Below, piece after piece: positions 9,040 to 17,359 of a DNA stretch of 64,000 nucleotides. This DNA comes from Pseudocolwellia sp048296855 (GTDB taxonomy: Bacteria; Pseudomonadota; Gammaproteobacteria; Enterobacterales; Alteromonadaceae), in NCBI GenBank assembly GCA_048296855.1, contig CP182631.1, one strand, 5' to 3'. Below the pieces are notes generated by a model. That model did not search any database. It was not told the origin of the DNA and saw only the letters and a list, made by a program, of their open reading frames with translations. The first letter of the stretch is position 1. Each line of letters starts with the position of its first letter. Made by a program: the position numbers and the translations under genes.

Positions 9040-9232
9040 AAAAGTTTATTCATTCGCTTATTTACTAATACCAAGTAGAATAATAAAAACTACCTTCTAA
9101 AGACACCTAAGTCACAATAGTTTTATTATTGTTATGCGCTAATATCAATAAGTTTCTATTTACCTTGGATAAAACATCTATAATAACTAATCACTTAATT
9201 CTTCGTTAACTATAATTACTAAGGCCACAACC

Positions 9233-9652
9233 ATGAATACTAAAATATATAAAAGAGTGCTCTCACTCACCGATGATTTATTAGCGGCTGCCCAAGAAGA
9301 AAACCAAACAAAATTTGATGGCCATTATTTAGAATTAAAACAACTATGCGAAGAACACGACAATACTGATAAAGATCACCCTGTACAATGGGAAACCCTC
9401 GGCGATTTTACTGACGATTTAGCGCTGGCAGTTACTATTTATGAACGCGCCTTATTAAAAGCTGAAGCGATTAATTCTAAAGATTTTCGATCATCGATCA
9501 GCTTTTCAATTGCCACTTTAAAAATAGAATTGGGTGACAAAACAGGCGCTATAGAACATTTAGAAAAAGCAAAAATTAGTTGTAATAAAATTGTAGATAA
9601 AGAATTAAAAGCTGAGATTCATGATTTACTGGAAGAATTAAAAAATTCATAA
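9233..9652 (+). CDS. TPR-like helical protein of unknown function, 139 residues
   Basis: A soluble, acidic, all-helical protein. It carries two TPR-like helix pairs in its second half: the segment around LALAVTIYERALLKAEAI and the one around GDKTGAIEHLEKAKISC. Such repeats usually mediate protein binding. A short AAGG precedes the ATG. There is no signal peptide. It precedes a truncated DhaL-like frame by about 60 bp; I see no functional link. Partner and role are unknown. Confidence 0.7.
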   Translation: MNTKIYKRVLSLTDDLLAAAQEENQTKFDGHYLELKQLCEEHDNTDKDHPVQWETLGDFTDDLALAVTIYERALLKAEAINSKDFRSSISFSIATLKIELGDKTGAIEHLEKAKISCNKIVDKELKAEIHDLLEELKNS

Positions 9653-9714
9653 ACAGAAAACCCAATAATTATACTAAAATCCAAAAAGTACTTGGTTCAA
9701 GCTTTGGTACCTTA

Positions 9715-10077
9715 ATGGCCACATCAATGATAGCTGCAGGTAAATTAATTAAAGGTCAAGAATCGATTAAGGTAACAGAGGTTCCTAAATTACTACAGGC
9801 AGCACTCGATGCAATGATGAGCCGTGGTGGCGCTAGTTTAGGCGATAAAATGGTATTGTATTCTATCAGCGCGATGATTGTATCAATGGACAAAGCGCAA
9901 ACGAATGATGCGATGCTAGATACAGGTATTCAAGCTGCTAATGAAGCATTAGCTGAATTTAATGGTAAGATCAATAAAATTGGTCGTGCACGTATCTTCG
10001 GTGAGCGCACTATTGGGATGGATGATCCTGGTATGGTTGCGATTGTTAGAATGTTAGACTGCCTTAAAAACGCTTAA
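9715..10077 (+). pseudogene. DhaL/DAK2-domain fragment, N-terminal half missing
   Basis: The 120 residues match the C-terminal half of DhaL, the ADP-binding subunit of dihydroxyacetone kinase. A GDKM motif stands where DhaL has GDKTM, and GRARIFGERTIGMDDPGM where DhaL has GRASYLGERSIGHQDPGA. Similarity continues upstream of the ATG in the same frame to about 9680 (KVLGSSFGTLMATSM against the 'GGxSGxLxGT' segment), stopping at a TGA at 9622. The N-terminal part, with the Asp cluster that holds Mg-ADP, is absent from all of the upstream sequence, which is filled by a TPR-like gene. There is no Shine-Dalgarno before 9715. It is probably a decayed fragment; an expressed stand-alone half-domain is less likely. 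Confidence 0.6.
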
Positions 10078-10104
10078 ACGACTTACATCAACATATTGTT
10101 TTAA

Positions 10105-10130
10105 AAAAGGTGAGCATTAGCTCACCTTTT
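10105..10130. terminator. Bidirectional terminator between the DhaL fragment and ssb
   Basis: AAAAGGTGAG and CTCACCTTTT form a 10-bp perfect stem with a CATTAG loop. T-rich tracts lie on both sides, as expected between convergent genes. Confidence 0.85.
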
Positions 10131-10151
10131 CTTTACATTCTATAAATATTC

Positions 10152-10841
10152 CTAAAACGGTATATCATCATCAAAATCAATCGTCGGCTCTTGAGGGTTT
10201 ACCTTAGGTGCTGACTGATGATTTTGCTGCTGAAAGCCACCTTGATGTGCTGGCTGTTGTTGCTGAAACCCACCTTGTGGAGCAGCTGGTGCTTGTTGCT
10301 GCTGGTAACCACCTTGTGGAGCAGCTGGTGCTTGTTGTTGCTGGAAACCACCTTGTGGCGCAGCTGGTGCTTGTTGTTGCTGATAACCACCTTGTGATGC
10401 AGCTGGTGCTTGTTGTTGCTGGAAACCACCTTGCGGTGCTGCTGGCGCTTGTTGTTGGAAACCGCCTTGAGAAGCTCCGCCACCTTGGCCACGCGAATCT
10501 AACATTTGCATTACGCCGTTAAAACCTTGTACAACAACTTCAGTTTTATACTGATCTTGGCCTTGTTGGTTTTGCCATTTACGCGTTTGTAATTGACCTT
10601 CAATATAAACCTTAGAACCTTTTTTCAGGTATTCGCCAGCAACTTCAGCTAACTTTCCAAATAGAGATACACTATGCCATTCAGTTTTTTCTTTTGGTTC
10701 GCCTGTTTGCTTATCTTTCCAGCTTTCAGATGTTGCTATTGTTATGTTAGCAACAGCACTACCGTTAGGTAAAAAACGAACTTCAGGATCTTGGCCTAAA
10801 TTTCCAAGAATAATAACTTTGTTAACTCCGCGACTGGCCAT
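10152..10841 (-). CDS. ssb: Single-stranded DNA-binding protein with repetitive Gln-rich linker
   Basis: Binds single-stranded DNA at forks and repair sites. The OB-fold occupies residues 1-110 (MASRGVNKVIILGNLGQDPE and the conserved TEWHSV), and the C-terminal tip is DFDDDIPF, the acidic tail that recruits partner proteins. Between them, residues 125-207 are a tandem array of about six 13-residue units of the form QGG(F/Y)QQQQAPAA(P/S). E. coli SSB is 178 residues; this one has 229 because of the longer linker. An AGGAT precedes the ATG. In many relatives ssb sits next to uvrA; here about 6.5 kb separates them. Confidence 0.95.
   Translation of the reverse strand: MASRGVNKVIILGNLGQDPEVRFLPNGSAVANITIATSESWKDKQTGEPKEKTEWHSVSLFGKLAEVAGEYLKKGSKVYIEGQLQTRKWQNQQGQDQYKTEVVVQGFNGVMQMLDSRGQGGGASQGGFQQQAPAAPQGGFQQQQAPAASQGGYQQQQAPAAPQGGFQQQQAPAAPQGGYQQQQAPAAPQGGFQQQQPAHQGGFQQQNHQSAPKVNPQEPTIDFDDDIPF
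10221..10469 (-). repeat. In-frame 39-bp tandem repeats coding the SSB linker
   Basis: About six copies of a 39-bp unit encode QGG(F/Y)QQQQAPAA(P/S). Copies alternate between Phe and Tyr at the aromatic position. The unit length is a multiple of 3, so gain or loss of a copy keeps the frame, and all six reading frames stay unusually open here as a side effect. Confidence 0.85.
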
Positions 10842-11157
10842 GTGTAAATCCTATAATCTGCAGTAATAATTGTCACTGATGACCTCCTATTTAACGTTAT
10901 AGTTTGAGGAATCACCCGTGTTTAAAAATGGGAAATGATTTTACCACGAATATAAATTATTGCTGATATTTTAAAGATTATTTTTTACTTAATACCCGTT
11001 TTATTATTTATTTTAGCTATTTTACGCCAAGTACAACTTGTCAATTATAAAGTATATACTTTACTAACCACTTGTTATAGTTAGTAAATAACTAAAAATA
11101 ATTGGTAATTTTAATGAATACAAATAATCAAATAATTAATAGTTTTTGTACAAAACT
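10842..11157. other. Intergenic region upstream of ssb
   Basis: 316 bp, very AT-rich. It holds the ssb promoter region, a -35-like TTGACA on the minus strand (11037-11042) without a well-spaced -10, and an inverted repeat TTTACTAAC/GTTAGTAAA (11060-11088) that could end the thioesterase transcript. No LexA-type CTGT-N8-ACAG site was seen. Confidence 0.5.
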
Positions 11158-11562
11158 TTAAACATTATTTTCTGCATATATATGAGGCTTCATTTCTTGA
11201 ATAATGTTTTCAGGGATCGGTTGAGTTTTTTGCTTTGTGTAACAAAAATGCACCATTACTGCGGTGCCTGACGCGCATTTTGCACCGTTTTGCCACAGCT
11301 CTTGGTAAATATTAAAAGAAGAGCTTCCTATACGGCCAATATACGTTTTTACTTCCATTTCGCTGCCATAATGCATTTGGGCATGAAACGTTACATCAAT
11401 TTTAGCTAAAATTAAGTTCCACTTTTTAGGGTTTAGATCTGGAATAAACAATTTAAAAACAGGGTCTCTAGCACCTTCAAACCAAATGGGTACGTTAGTA
11501 TTGTTAATATGCCCTAATGCATCAGTATCGGTAAACCTTGGAGAAAAAGTTTCACTAAACAT
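11158..11562 (-). CDS. Acyl-CoA thioesterase, 4HBT (hot-dog) family
   Basis: A 134-residue single hot-dog domain predicted to hydrolyse acyl-CoA thioesters in the cytoplasm. The N-terminal RFTDTDALGHINNTNVPIWFE motif contains the family's catalytic Asp (D of TDALGH) followed by the central helix. Its length is usual for YbgC/FcbC-like enzymes. A perfect 20-bp palindrome about 20 bp upstream of the ATG is a likely operator. pssA and a FadH-like reductase are next on the same strand, so a lipid-related role fits, but the acyl substrate cannot be told. Confidence 0.85.
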   Translation of the reverse strand: MFSETFSPRFTDTDALGHINNTNVPIWFEGARDPVFKLFIPDLNPKKWNLILAKIDVTFHAQMHYGSEMEVKTYIGRIGSSSFNIYQELWQNGAKCASGTAVMVHFCYTKQKTQPIPENIIQEMKPHIYAENNV

Positions 11563-11584
11563 AATCTACTACCTTAAAACAAAC

Positions 11585-11604
11585 TGACGTTAACGTTAAC
11601 GTCA
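11585..11604. promoter_or_regulatory. Candidate operator: 20-bp perfect palindrome before the thioesterase
   Basis: TGACGTTAACGTTAACGTCA is fully self-complementary and lies 23 bp upstream of the thioesterase ATG, where a repressor would block transcription. The nested ACGTTAACGT core resembles palindromes bound by regulators of acyl-CoA catabolism (for example LiuR-type MerR proteins). The assignment to a regulator is a guess. Confidence 0.55.
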
Positions 11605-11632
11605 TATTTTTTATTTTACAAGTAATATTTAA

Positions 11633-12943
11633 TTACAAAAATTTCTTTAGTAGGCGATGAATTTGAGTCAGACGAATTTTTTTAATTAATTTTTTAGGTT
11701 TTTTTGCATAATCGGCTATTTGATCTAATTCACTATAGTGATTAAGTATTTGAGTATGCTCAAAAATGAGTTCTGTTTCTTTTTTAAGATCAAGCATTAA
11801 CGTTTTATTTTCATCATCTAAAAACAAGCCATTCTCTAAATCTAACGACCATGCTCTAGGGTTTAAGTTATTGCCTGTGAGTAAATGATAACGTTCGTCA
11901 GATACTATACCCTTTAAATGAAAACTATTACTCTCATGTTTCCATAGTCTTACGGTAAGCAGATCTACATCAATAAATTTTTGCCAGCGTTTAACAAATC
12001 TCAGTAATAACATTTCGTATAAATATGGCACGATACCAATAGTCGTGAAGTTTTTTTCTTCTGGAATATAAAAATCATTCGCTGTTTTGTCACCAATAAC
12101 TAGGGTGATTTTCACACCTCTTTTTAATGCATTAATAATGTCTTTTTTAAGGGGTTTAGGTAAATTAAAGTATGGAGTAAAAATCAGTAAAGATGACTGA
12201 CTTTTTTGGATCATTCTTCTGATTTTTCGATTCAATCCATTTCGTAAGGGGCCACAAGCAACTAAGGGTTTAATAATTACGTTTTGGCGAGTTTTACACT
12301 GAGATAAACGGTAAGAAGATCGTTTGATAAGTGATTTTAATTTAGCAACATTTTGCTTGCTATACGTTGTAATTTCACCACGATTAAGTAATGGGCATAA
12401 GTCAGATTCTATAAAGCTAAAATCTAAATAATCACAAAAGCTATTAGCCAAAGGTTTAGCATTGATTAGGTAGTATCGGTCAAGTCTGTATTTTTCATCT
12501 TGATGTAAATAAATATTGTTAATACTAGCACCGGTATAAAAAACAGCATCGTCAAACACCATGCCTTTTAAATGCAATACACCTAATAATTCTTTACTTT
12601 TTACAGGAACACCATAAATATCGATAGTATTTGTGTATTGTTCTGCAAGCTTTAAATATAGACTACGGTTACCTAAACTGCCTTTTTCACCAATTAAACC
12701 ACGCTGAGCACGATGAAAGTCAACAAATACTTTTACTTCTAGTTTAGGATTAATCGATTTAGCTTTATAAAGCGCATGAAGCACTTCTCTTCCGGCTTCA
12801 TCATCTTGTAGATAGAGGGCGGTAATATAAATTCGACGCTTAGCTCGGATAATTAAATCAAGTAATGCTTGCTTGTATTGTTTGGCTGAGAAAAAAGCTT
12901 GAATATCTACATTTGAGTTGTCAATTGACGACAATAATTCCAT
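11633..12943 (-). CDS. pssA: CDP-diacylglycerol-serine O-phosphatidyltransferase, phospholipase D superfamily
   Basis: Makes phosphatidylserine, the precursor of phosphatidylethanolamine, at the inner face of the membrane. The 436 residues match the E. coli PssA type: ITALYLQDDEAG, then FVDFHRAQRG, then a first HKD-like motif HLKGMVFDD with TGASINNIYLHQDEKYR, and a second HLKGIVSDE with GNNLNPRAWSLDLENG. Both His-x-Lys pairs are present, so it should be active. It ends with a Lys-rich tail. It is about 70 bp upstream of the thioesterase on the same strand and may be co-transcribed with it. Confidence 0.92.
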   Translation of the reverse strand: MELLSSIDNSNVDIQAFFSAKQYKQALLDLIIRAKRRIYITALYLQDDEAGREVLHALYKAKSINPKLEVKVFVDFHRAQRGLIGEKGSLGNRSLYLKLAEQYTNTIDIYGVPVKSKELLGVLHLKGMVFDDAVFYTGASINNIYLHQDEKYRLDRYYLINAKPLANSFCDYLDFSFIESDLCPLLNRGEITTYSKQNVAKLKSLIKRSSYRLSQCKTRQNVIIKPLVACGPLRNGLNRKIRRMIQKSQSSLLIFTPYFNLPKPLKKDIINALKRGVKITLVIGDKTANDFYIPEEKNFTTIGIVPYLYEMLLLRFVKRWQKFIDVDLLTVRLWKHESNSFHLKGIVSDERYHLLTGNNLNPRAWSLDLENGLFLDDENKTLMLDLKKETELIFEHTQILNHYSELDQIADYAKKPKKLIKKIRLTQIHRLLKKFL

Positions 12944-13048
12944 TAACTACCTTATACATTTAGAACTAAATAACGGCGTAAGAGTTATTATAACGTAATT
13001 TAATTCTAAATGACTAAAAGACAGTGCTTTAAATTAATTTAGTAACAA

Positions 13049-15079
13049 TTATATCAATGACGCTAACTCTGCCGCTTGCCTAATGGCCCTTTTGGCGTCA
13101 AGTTCTGCTGCAACATTAGCCCCACCAATTAAGTGTACATTTGCTTGTGCATCCACAAGGGTTTGATATAAAGCTCGTTCGGGTTGCTGCCCTGCACAAA
13201 TAATAACGTGATCGACTTCTAGTAATTTTTCTTCACCATTAACGCTGATCAACAAACCTTTATCGTTTACTTCTTTATAGGTAACACCTGGGATCATATG
13301 TACATTATTTTTTTGTAATGTGGCTCTATGTATCCAACCTGTTGTTTTGCCTAAGCCGGCGCCAACCTTAGTTTCCTTACGTTGTAAAAGATAAATTTCA
13401 CGTTCAGTTTTATGTGCTTCAGCTTTAGGAAGTAGCGCCCCTGCTCCTTGGTAGCTTTTATCAACCCCCCAGTTTTTCATCCAAGCATCAGCATCGTTTG
13501 TTAACGACTTTTCTTCCGCTAAATAACACGCGACATCAAACCCGATACCACCCGCACCGATAATAGCGACTTTATTCCCGATAACCTCTTTGTCTCTTAA
13601 TACATTCAAGTAACTTTTAACTTTAGGGTGTTCGAAACCTTTAAGATCGAGCTTTCTAGGAATAATACCTGTGGCGAGTACTACGTCATCAAAACCTTCA
13701 TCGAGTAAAGCTTGTGCACTCACTTCTGTTGATAACTTTACGGTTACCTCATGCTTTTTAAGTTGCTCGTTAAAGTATCTTAACGTTTCGTAAAACTCTT
13801 CTTTACCCGGCACTTGTTTAGCAAAGTTAAATTGCCCACCAATCTCGATCGCTTTATCAAACAAGGTTACGTTATGGCCTCGTTGGGCGGTATATACACT
13901 AAAAGCGAGTCCTGCTGGACCTGCGCCCACGACAGCAATATTTTTAGGTTTAACCACTTTATTAAAATGTAATTCAGTTTCATAACAAGCAACAGGATTA
14001 ACTAAACACGACGCTCTTTTCTGCTTAAAAACATGATCTAAACAAGCTTGGTTACAACCAATACAGGTATTAATTTGATTACTTTGGTTCGCAGCCGCTT
14101 TTTGTACAAATTCAGGATCTGCTAAGAAAGGTCTCGCCATTGACACCATATCAGCGTGACCATTAGCTAATACATCTTCAGCAACTTCAGGGGTGTTTAT
14201 TCGATTAGTAGTAATAAGAGGAATAGTTACCTCTTGTTTCATACGCTGAGTTATCCACGTAAATGCCGCTCGTGGTACAGATGTGGCAATAGTAGGTACA
14301 CGTGCTTCGTGCCAGCCAATACCTGTATTAATTAGGGTAGCACCTGCGGCTTCAATGGCTTTAGCCATAGTAACAACATCTTCCCAGCTATTACCGCCTT
14401 CAACCAAATCAAGCATCGACAAACGGAAAATAATAATGAATTCTTTACCTACTTTTTCGCGAACTGCTTTTACTGTTTCTACAGCAAAGCGCATTCGATT
14501 TTCAATGCTGCCACCCCATTCATCGGTACGTTTATTTACACGTATACATGAAAACTGGTTAATTAAATAACCTTCAGATCCCATAATTTCAACACCATCG
14601 TAACCCGCTTTTTGAGCAAGCTTTGTTGAATGGGCAAAGTCTTTAATTGTGCTTTTTATTTGTCGAACTGACATGGCCGACGGTGTAAACGGATTAATAG
14701 CTGACTTAACTTTACTCGATGAAACACTAAATGGATGATAAGCATATCGCCCAGCATGTAATAACTGAACACATATTTTCGTATCGTATTTATGTACCGC
14801 TGATGTGATTTTTTTATGTTTATTTACATGCCAAAACTTACTTAACTCACTGCCTAATGGAGCAAGCCGCCCTCTTATATTAGGACTTATACCTCCCGTA
14901 ACAATTAAACCAACACCACCTTTAGCTCGTGCTTCATAAAATGCTGCGAGTTTATCAAAGCCATCTTTTTCTTCTTCAAGGCCTGTATGCATGGAGCCCA
15001 TTAGCACTCTATTAGCTAAAGTTGTAAAACCTAAATCTAAAGGTGTGAGTAAATGTTTATAAGGAGAAGCTTGATTCAT
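13049..15079 (-). CDS. fadH: NADPH-dependent 2,4-dienoyl-CoA reductase
   Basis: Reduces 2,4-dienoyl-CoA in the breakdown of unsaturated fatty acids. The 676-residue protein has an N-terminal Old-Yellow-Enzyme TIM barrel (about 1-340, FMN) and a C-terminal pyridine-nucleotide-disulphide-like half with FAD and NADPH sites (VVGAGPAGLAFSVY near 380; AIIGAGGIGFDVA later). The iron-sulphur cysteines are in CIGCNQACLDHVF plus a following C-LVNPVAC, as in E. coli FadH. Monocistronic or last in a loose cluster with pssA. Regulation is not visible; no clear FadR-type site was seen upstream. Confidence 0.93.
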   Translation of the reverse strand: MNQASPYKHLLTPLDLGFTTLANRVLMGSMHTGLEEEKDGFDKLAAFYEARAKGGVGLIVTGGISPNIRGRLAPLGSELSKFWHVNKHKKITSAVHKYDTKICVQLLHAGRYAYHPFSVSSSKVKSAINPFTPSAMSVRQIKSTIKDFAHSTKLAQKAGYDGVEIMGSEGYLINQFSCIRVNKRTDEWGGSIENRMRFAVETVKAVREKVGKEFIIIFRLSMLDLVEGGNSWEDVVTMAKAIEAAGATLINTGIGWHEARVPTIATSVPRAAFTWITQRMKQEVTIPLITTNRINTPEVAEDVLANGHADMVSMARPFLADPEFVQKAAANQSNQINTCIGCNQACLDHVFKQKRASCLVNPVACYETELHFNKVVKPKNIAVVGAGPAGLAFSVYTAQRGHNVTLFDKAIEIGGQFNFAKQVPGKEEFYETLRYFNEQLKKHEVTVKLSTEVSAQALLDEGFDDVVLATGIIPRKLDLKGFEHPKVKSYLNVLRDKEVIGNKVAIIGAGGIGFDVACYLAEEKSLTNDADAWMKNWGVDKSYQGAGALLPKAEAHKTEREIYLLQRKETKVGAGLGKTTGWIHRATLQKNNVHMIPGVTYKEVNDKGLLISVNGEEKLLEVDHVIICAGQQPERALYQTLVDAQANVHLIGGANVAAELDAKRAIRQAAELASLI

Positions 15080-15348
15080 AATAATTCGCTATTTCGTATA
15101 TAAAAGTGAGTGTACAAAAAACCACAATGGTCCAACCAGTTGACATAAATTAGAGCTTGTTAAGGTAAAACTCAAGTTTTATTTACATATAATAAGGTAT
15201 AACCATTAATCACATAATATGCAAAGCGGCACGAAGGCTGGTCAAATCAATAGGACAAACTTTCAGAGAACACTATTGTTATAGGGTATAGTTAAGGGAT
15301 GATGTGATAAAATTAACAAAAGAAAACAACTAACACTAAAATGCCTCA

Positions 15349-15840
15349 ATGAATAAAAAAAATATTATCCAACACGTATTACAACATTTATCTACAGAGC
15401 TAAAAACAACAGAACTAGCAGCTAACAATGCCCATTTGGCAGCAATAGATGATCAATCCATTGCTGAAACACAATATGATACTGTCGCGATCGAAGCGGG
15501 TTATTTAGCTGAAGGGCAATCTAAACGTGTAGATGAAATTAAAAACTCTATTGCGCTATTTGAACAATTTTACGCTCGGGAGTTAAAAAGTTCACCTACG
15601 ATTGTTATAGGCTCTTTGGTTCAATTAGAAAAAGCGATAACAAACAATAACTGGCTTTTTATTGCGCCTGCCGCAGGTGGGTTTAGATGTGTAGTTGAAG
15701 AGAATAATATTACTGTGATCACGCCTCATTCCCCAATGGGACAAGCGTTAATTAATAAAGAAGTTGATGATGAAGTATCTTTATTAATTAACGGGCTAAC
15801 AACAACTGAAAATATAGATTACATTCACTCAATTATTTAA
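15349..15840 (+). CDS. GreA/GreB C-terminal-domain-like protein
   Basis: 163 residues with the features of the GreA/GreB-like family: an N-terminal helical part ending in EAGYLAEGQSKRVDE, a linker, and a C-terminal FKBP-like domain with SPMGQALINKEVDDEVSL, the counterpart of 'SPLARALxGKxxGD' in GreA. True Gre factors have an acidic tip on a coiled coil that stimulates RNA cleavage; the first 60 residues here are shorter and that tip is not evident. It may bind RNA polymerase without cleaving RNA. Convergent with yajR with only 2 bp between stop codons. Confidence 0.7.
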   Translation: MNKKNIIQHVLQHLSTELKTTELAANNAHLAAIDDQSIAETQYDTVAIEAGYLAEGQSKRVDEIKNSIALFEQFYARELKSSPTIVIGSLVQLEKAITNNNWLFIAPAAGGFRCVVEENNITVITPHSPMGQALINKEVDDEVSLLINGLTTTENIDYIHSII

Positions 15841-15842
15841 CT

Positions 15843-17216
15843 TTAGTTTTGTTGGGGGTTCAGCAAAGCTTTAATACTTAAAATATCGGCAAGCTTTTCA
15901 TCAATTTTTAAATATGCTACCGATTCTTGATACACTAAAGTCGCTTCTAATACACCCGGCATATTAATTAAGTGCTCTGCAACTTCATCGGCTTGTTCTT
16001 CACTTTGCAGCGAAGTAGTAAAACTAAAGCTTTTCGATTTTTTAAGAGGCTTCATCCCTAACGTTACAACACACCATAATAAACACAAAATAGACATCAC
16101 TAAGAAAATAGATTGCTCGCCAAATTTGCTAGCAATTACGCCACCTAAAACACCACCAGCAAAAGCACCTAAAAATTGGCTACTTGAATAAATCCCCATC
16201 ACACTACCTTTCACTCCAGCAGGCGCTAGACGAGAAAGCATTGAGGGCATTGTTGCTTCTAAGTAATTAAAAGCGGTGAAAAACATCACCACTAAAATAA
16301 CTAACGACCAAAAACCAAGAGGTAAATACCATAACAGTAATAGAGACAAAGCAAGAAGCAGCACAGCACTCGTAAACATTTGTTTTTCTTTTTGCTTTTT
16401 CATAGCAAAAATCATAAAAGGCACCATTAAGAAAAATGATCCTAATAAAGCGGGTAAGTATAGTTTCCAATGCTGCTCTAACGCTAAACCGCTGGCAACA
16501 AATTGTTTAGGTAAAGTAATAAAACAAGCCGTTAATGCCATATGAAGAATAAATATACCTGCATTTAAACGGCTAAGTTGAGGATGTTTTATTAATGTTA
16601 AAATTTGATCGGGTAACGCTATACTGTCGCCTTTTGGTGCTTTATTCACAGTATAAGGCACCATAAATTGGATCATTACCATAGCAAATACGGTTAATAT
16701 TGCTGTTAACCAAAACAAGCCACTCAAACCAAATGATTGCGCCACTATTGGTCCTAAAATCATAGCTGCAGTAAATGACAAACCAATAAACATACCTATA
16801 GTTGCCATAACCTTAGGACGCTGCTCTTCACGGGTAATATCAGCGGCTAATGCTAAAATAGCGCTGGCTATTGCGCCTGTTCCCTGTAAGGCTCGACCAA
16901 AAACCACACCATAAATCGTGTCAGACATGGCCGCAACAACACTTCCCATCAGAAACACAACCAAACCAGCTAATATAATGGGTTTACGGCCATATTTATC
17001 AGACAAAATGCCCATCGGAATTTGTAGCATAGCTTGTGTGAGTCCATAAGCGCCAATCGCCAAACCTATCCAAATAGGGCTATAACCTGCGAGTTGCTGA
17101 CCATAAATAGCAAATACAGGTAATATCATAAACAAACCAAGCATGCGTAGCCCAAATACAGTGGCTAATGAAAACGCTGCTTTTTTTTCAGTATTATTTA
17201 AACCTGTGGCACTCAT
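15843..17216 (-). CDS. yajR: MFS transporter, YajR type with C-terminal YAM domain
   Basis: Major-facilitator protein of 457 residues with 12 membrane segments and the motif-A loop GILSDKYGRKPII (about residues 72-84). The last ~65 residues form a soluble ferredoxin-like domain (EEQADEVAEHLINMPGVLEATLV) that marks the YajR group. E. coli YajR is a proton-driven exporter with unknown natural substrate. It is divergent from uvrA; the ssb/MFS/uvrA neighbourhood is conserved in relatives. Confidence 0.88.
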   Translation of the reverse strand: MSATGLNNTEKKAAFSLATVFGLRMLGLFMILPVFAIYGQQLAGYSPIWIGLAIGAYGLTQAMLQIPMGILSDKYGRKPIILAGLVVFLMGSVVAAMSDTIYGVVFGRALQGTGAIASAILALAADITREEQRPKVMATIGMFIGLSFTAAMILGPIVAQSFGLSGLFWLTAILTVFAMVMIQFMVPYTVNKAPKGDSIALPDQILTLIKHPQLSRLNAGIFILHMALTACFITLPKQFVASGLALEQHWKLYLPALLGSFFLMVPFMIFAMKKQKEKQMFTSAVLLLALSLLLLWYLPLGFWSLVILVVMFFTAFNYLEATMPSMLSRLAPAGVKGSVMGIYSSSQFLGAFAGGVLGGVIASKFGEQSIFLVMSILCLLWCVVTLGMKPLKKSKSFSFTTSLQSEEQADEVAEHLINMPGVLEATLVYQESVAYLKIDEKLADILSIKALLNPQQN

Positions 17217-17359
17217 TTACACTTCTTATGTCAGTTTTATCTACGCTAATTAAGAGCGTTATAGTATCACGACTCCACAATGAACAAAATCATATTTAAT
17301 GTGATCTTAGGGCAGTTTTTGTGCGATAATTGTTGGTTACAAATCCATACGGAACCGTT

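Noticed and set aside
10199..10522. Long frames on both strands over the ssb linker
   Set aside because: They come from the 39-bp repeats, which keep all frames open; the peptides are low-complexity shadows of ssb.
17217..17359. LexA (SOS) box before uvrA
   Set aside because: No CTGT-N8-ACAG or close variant was found in the gap.
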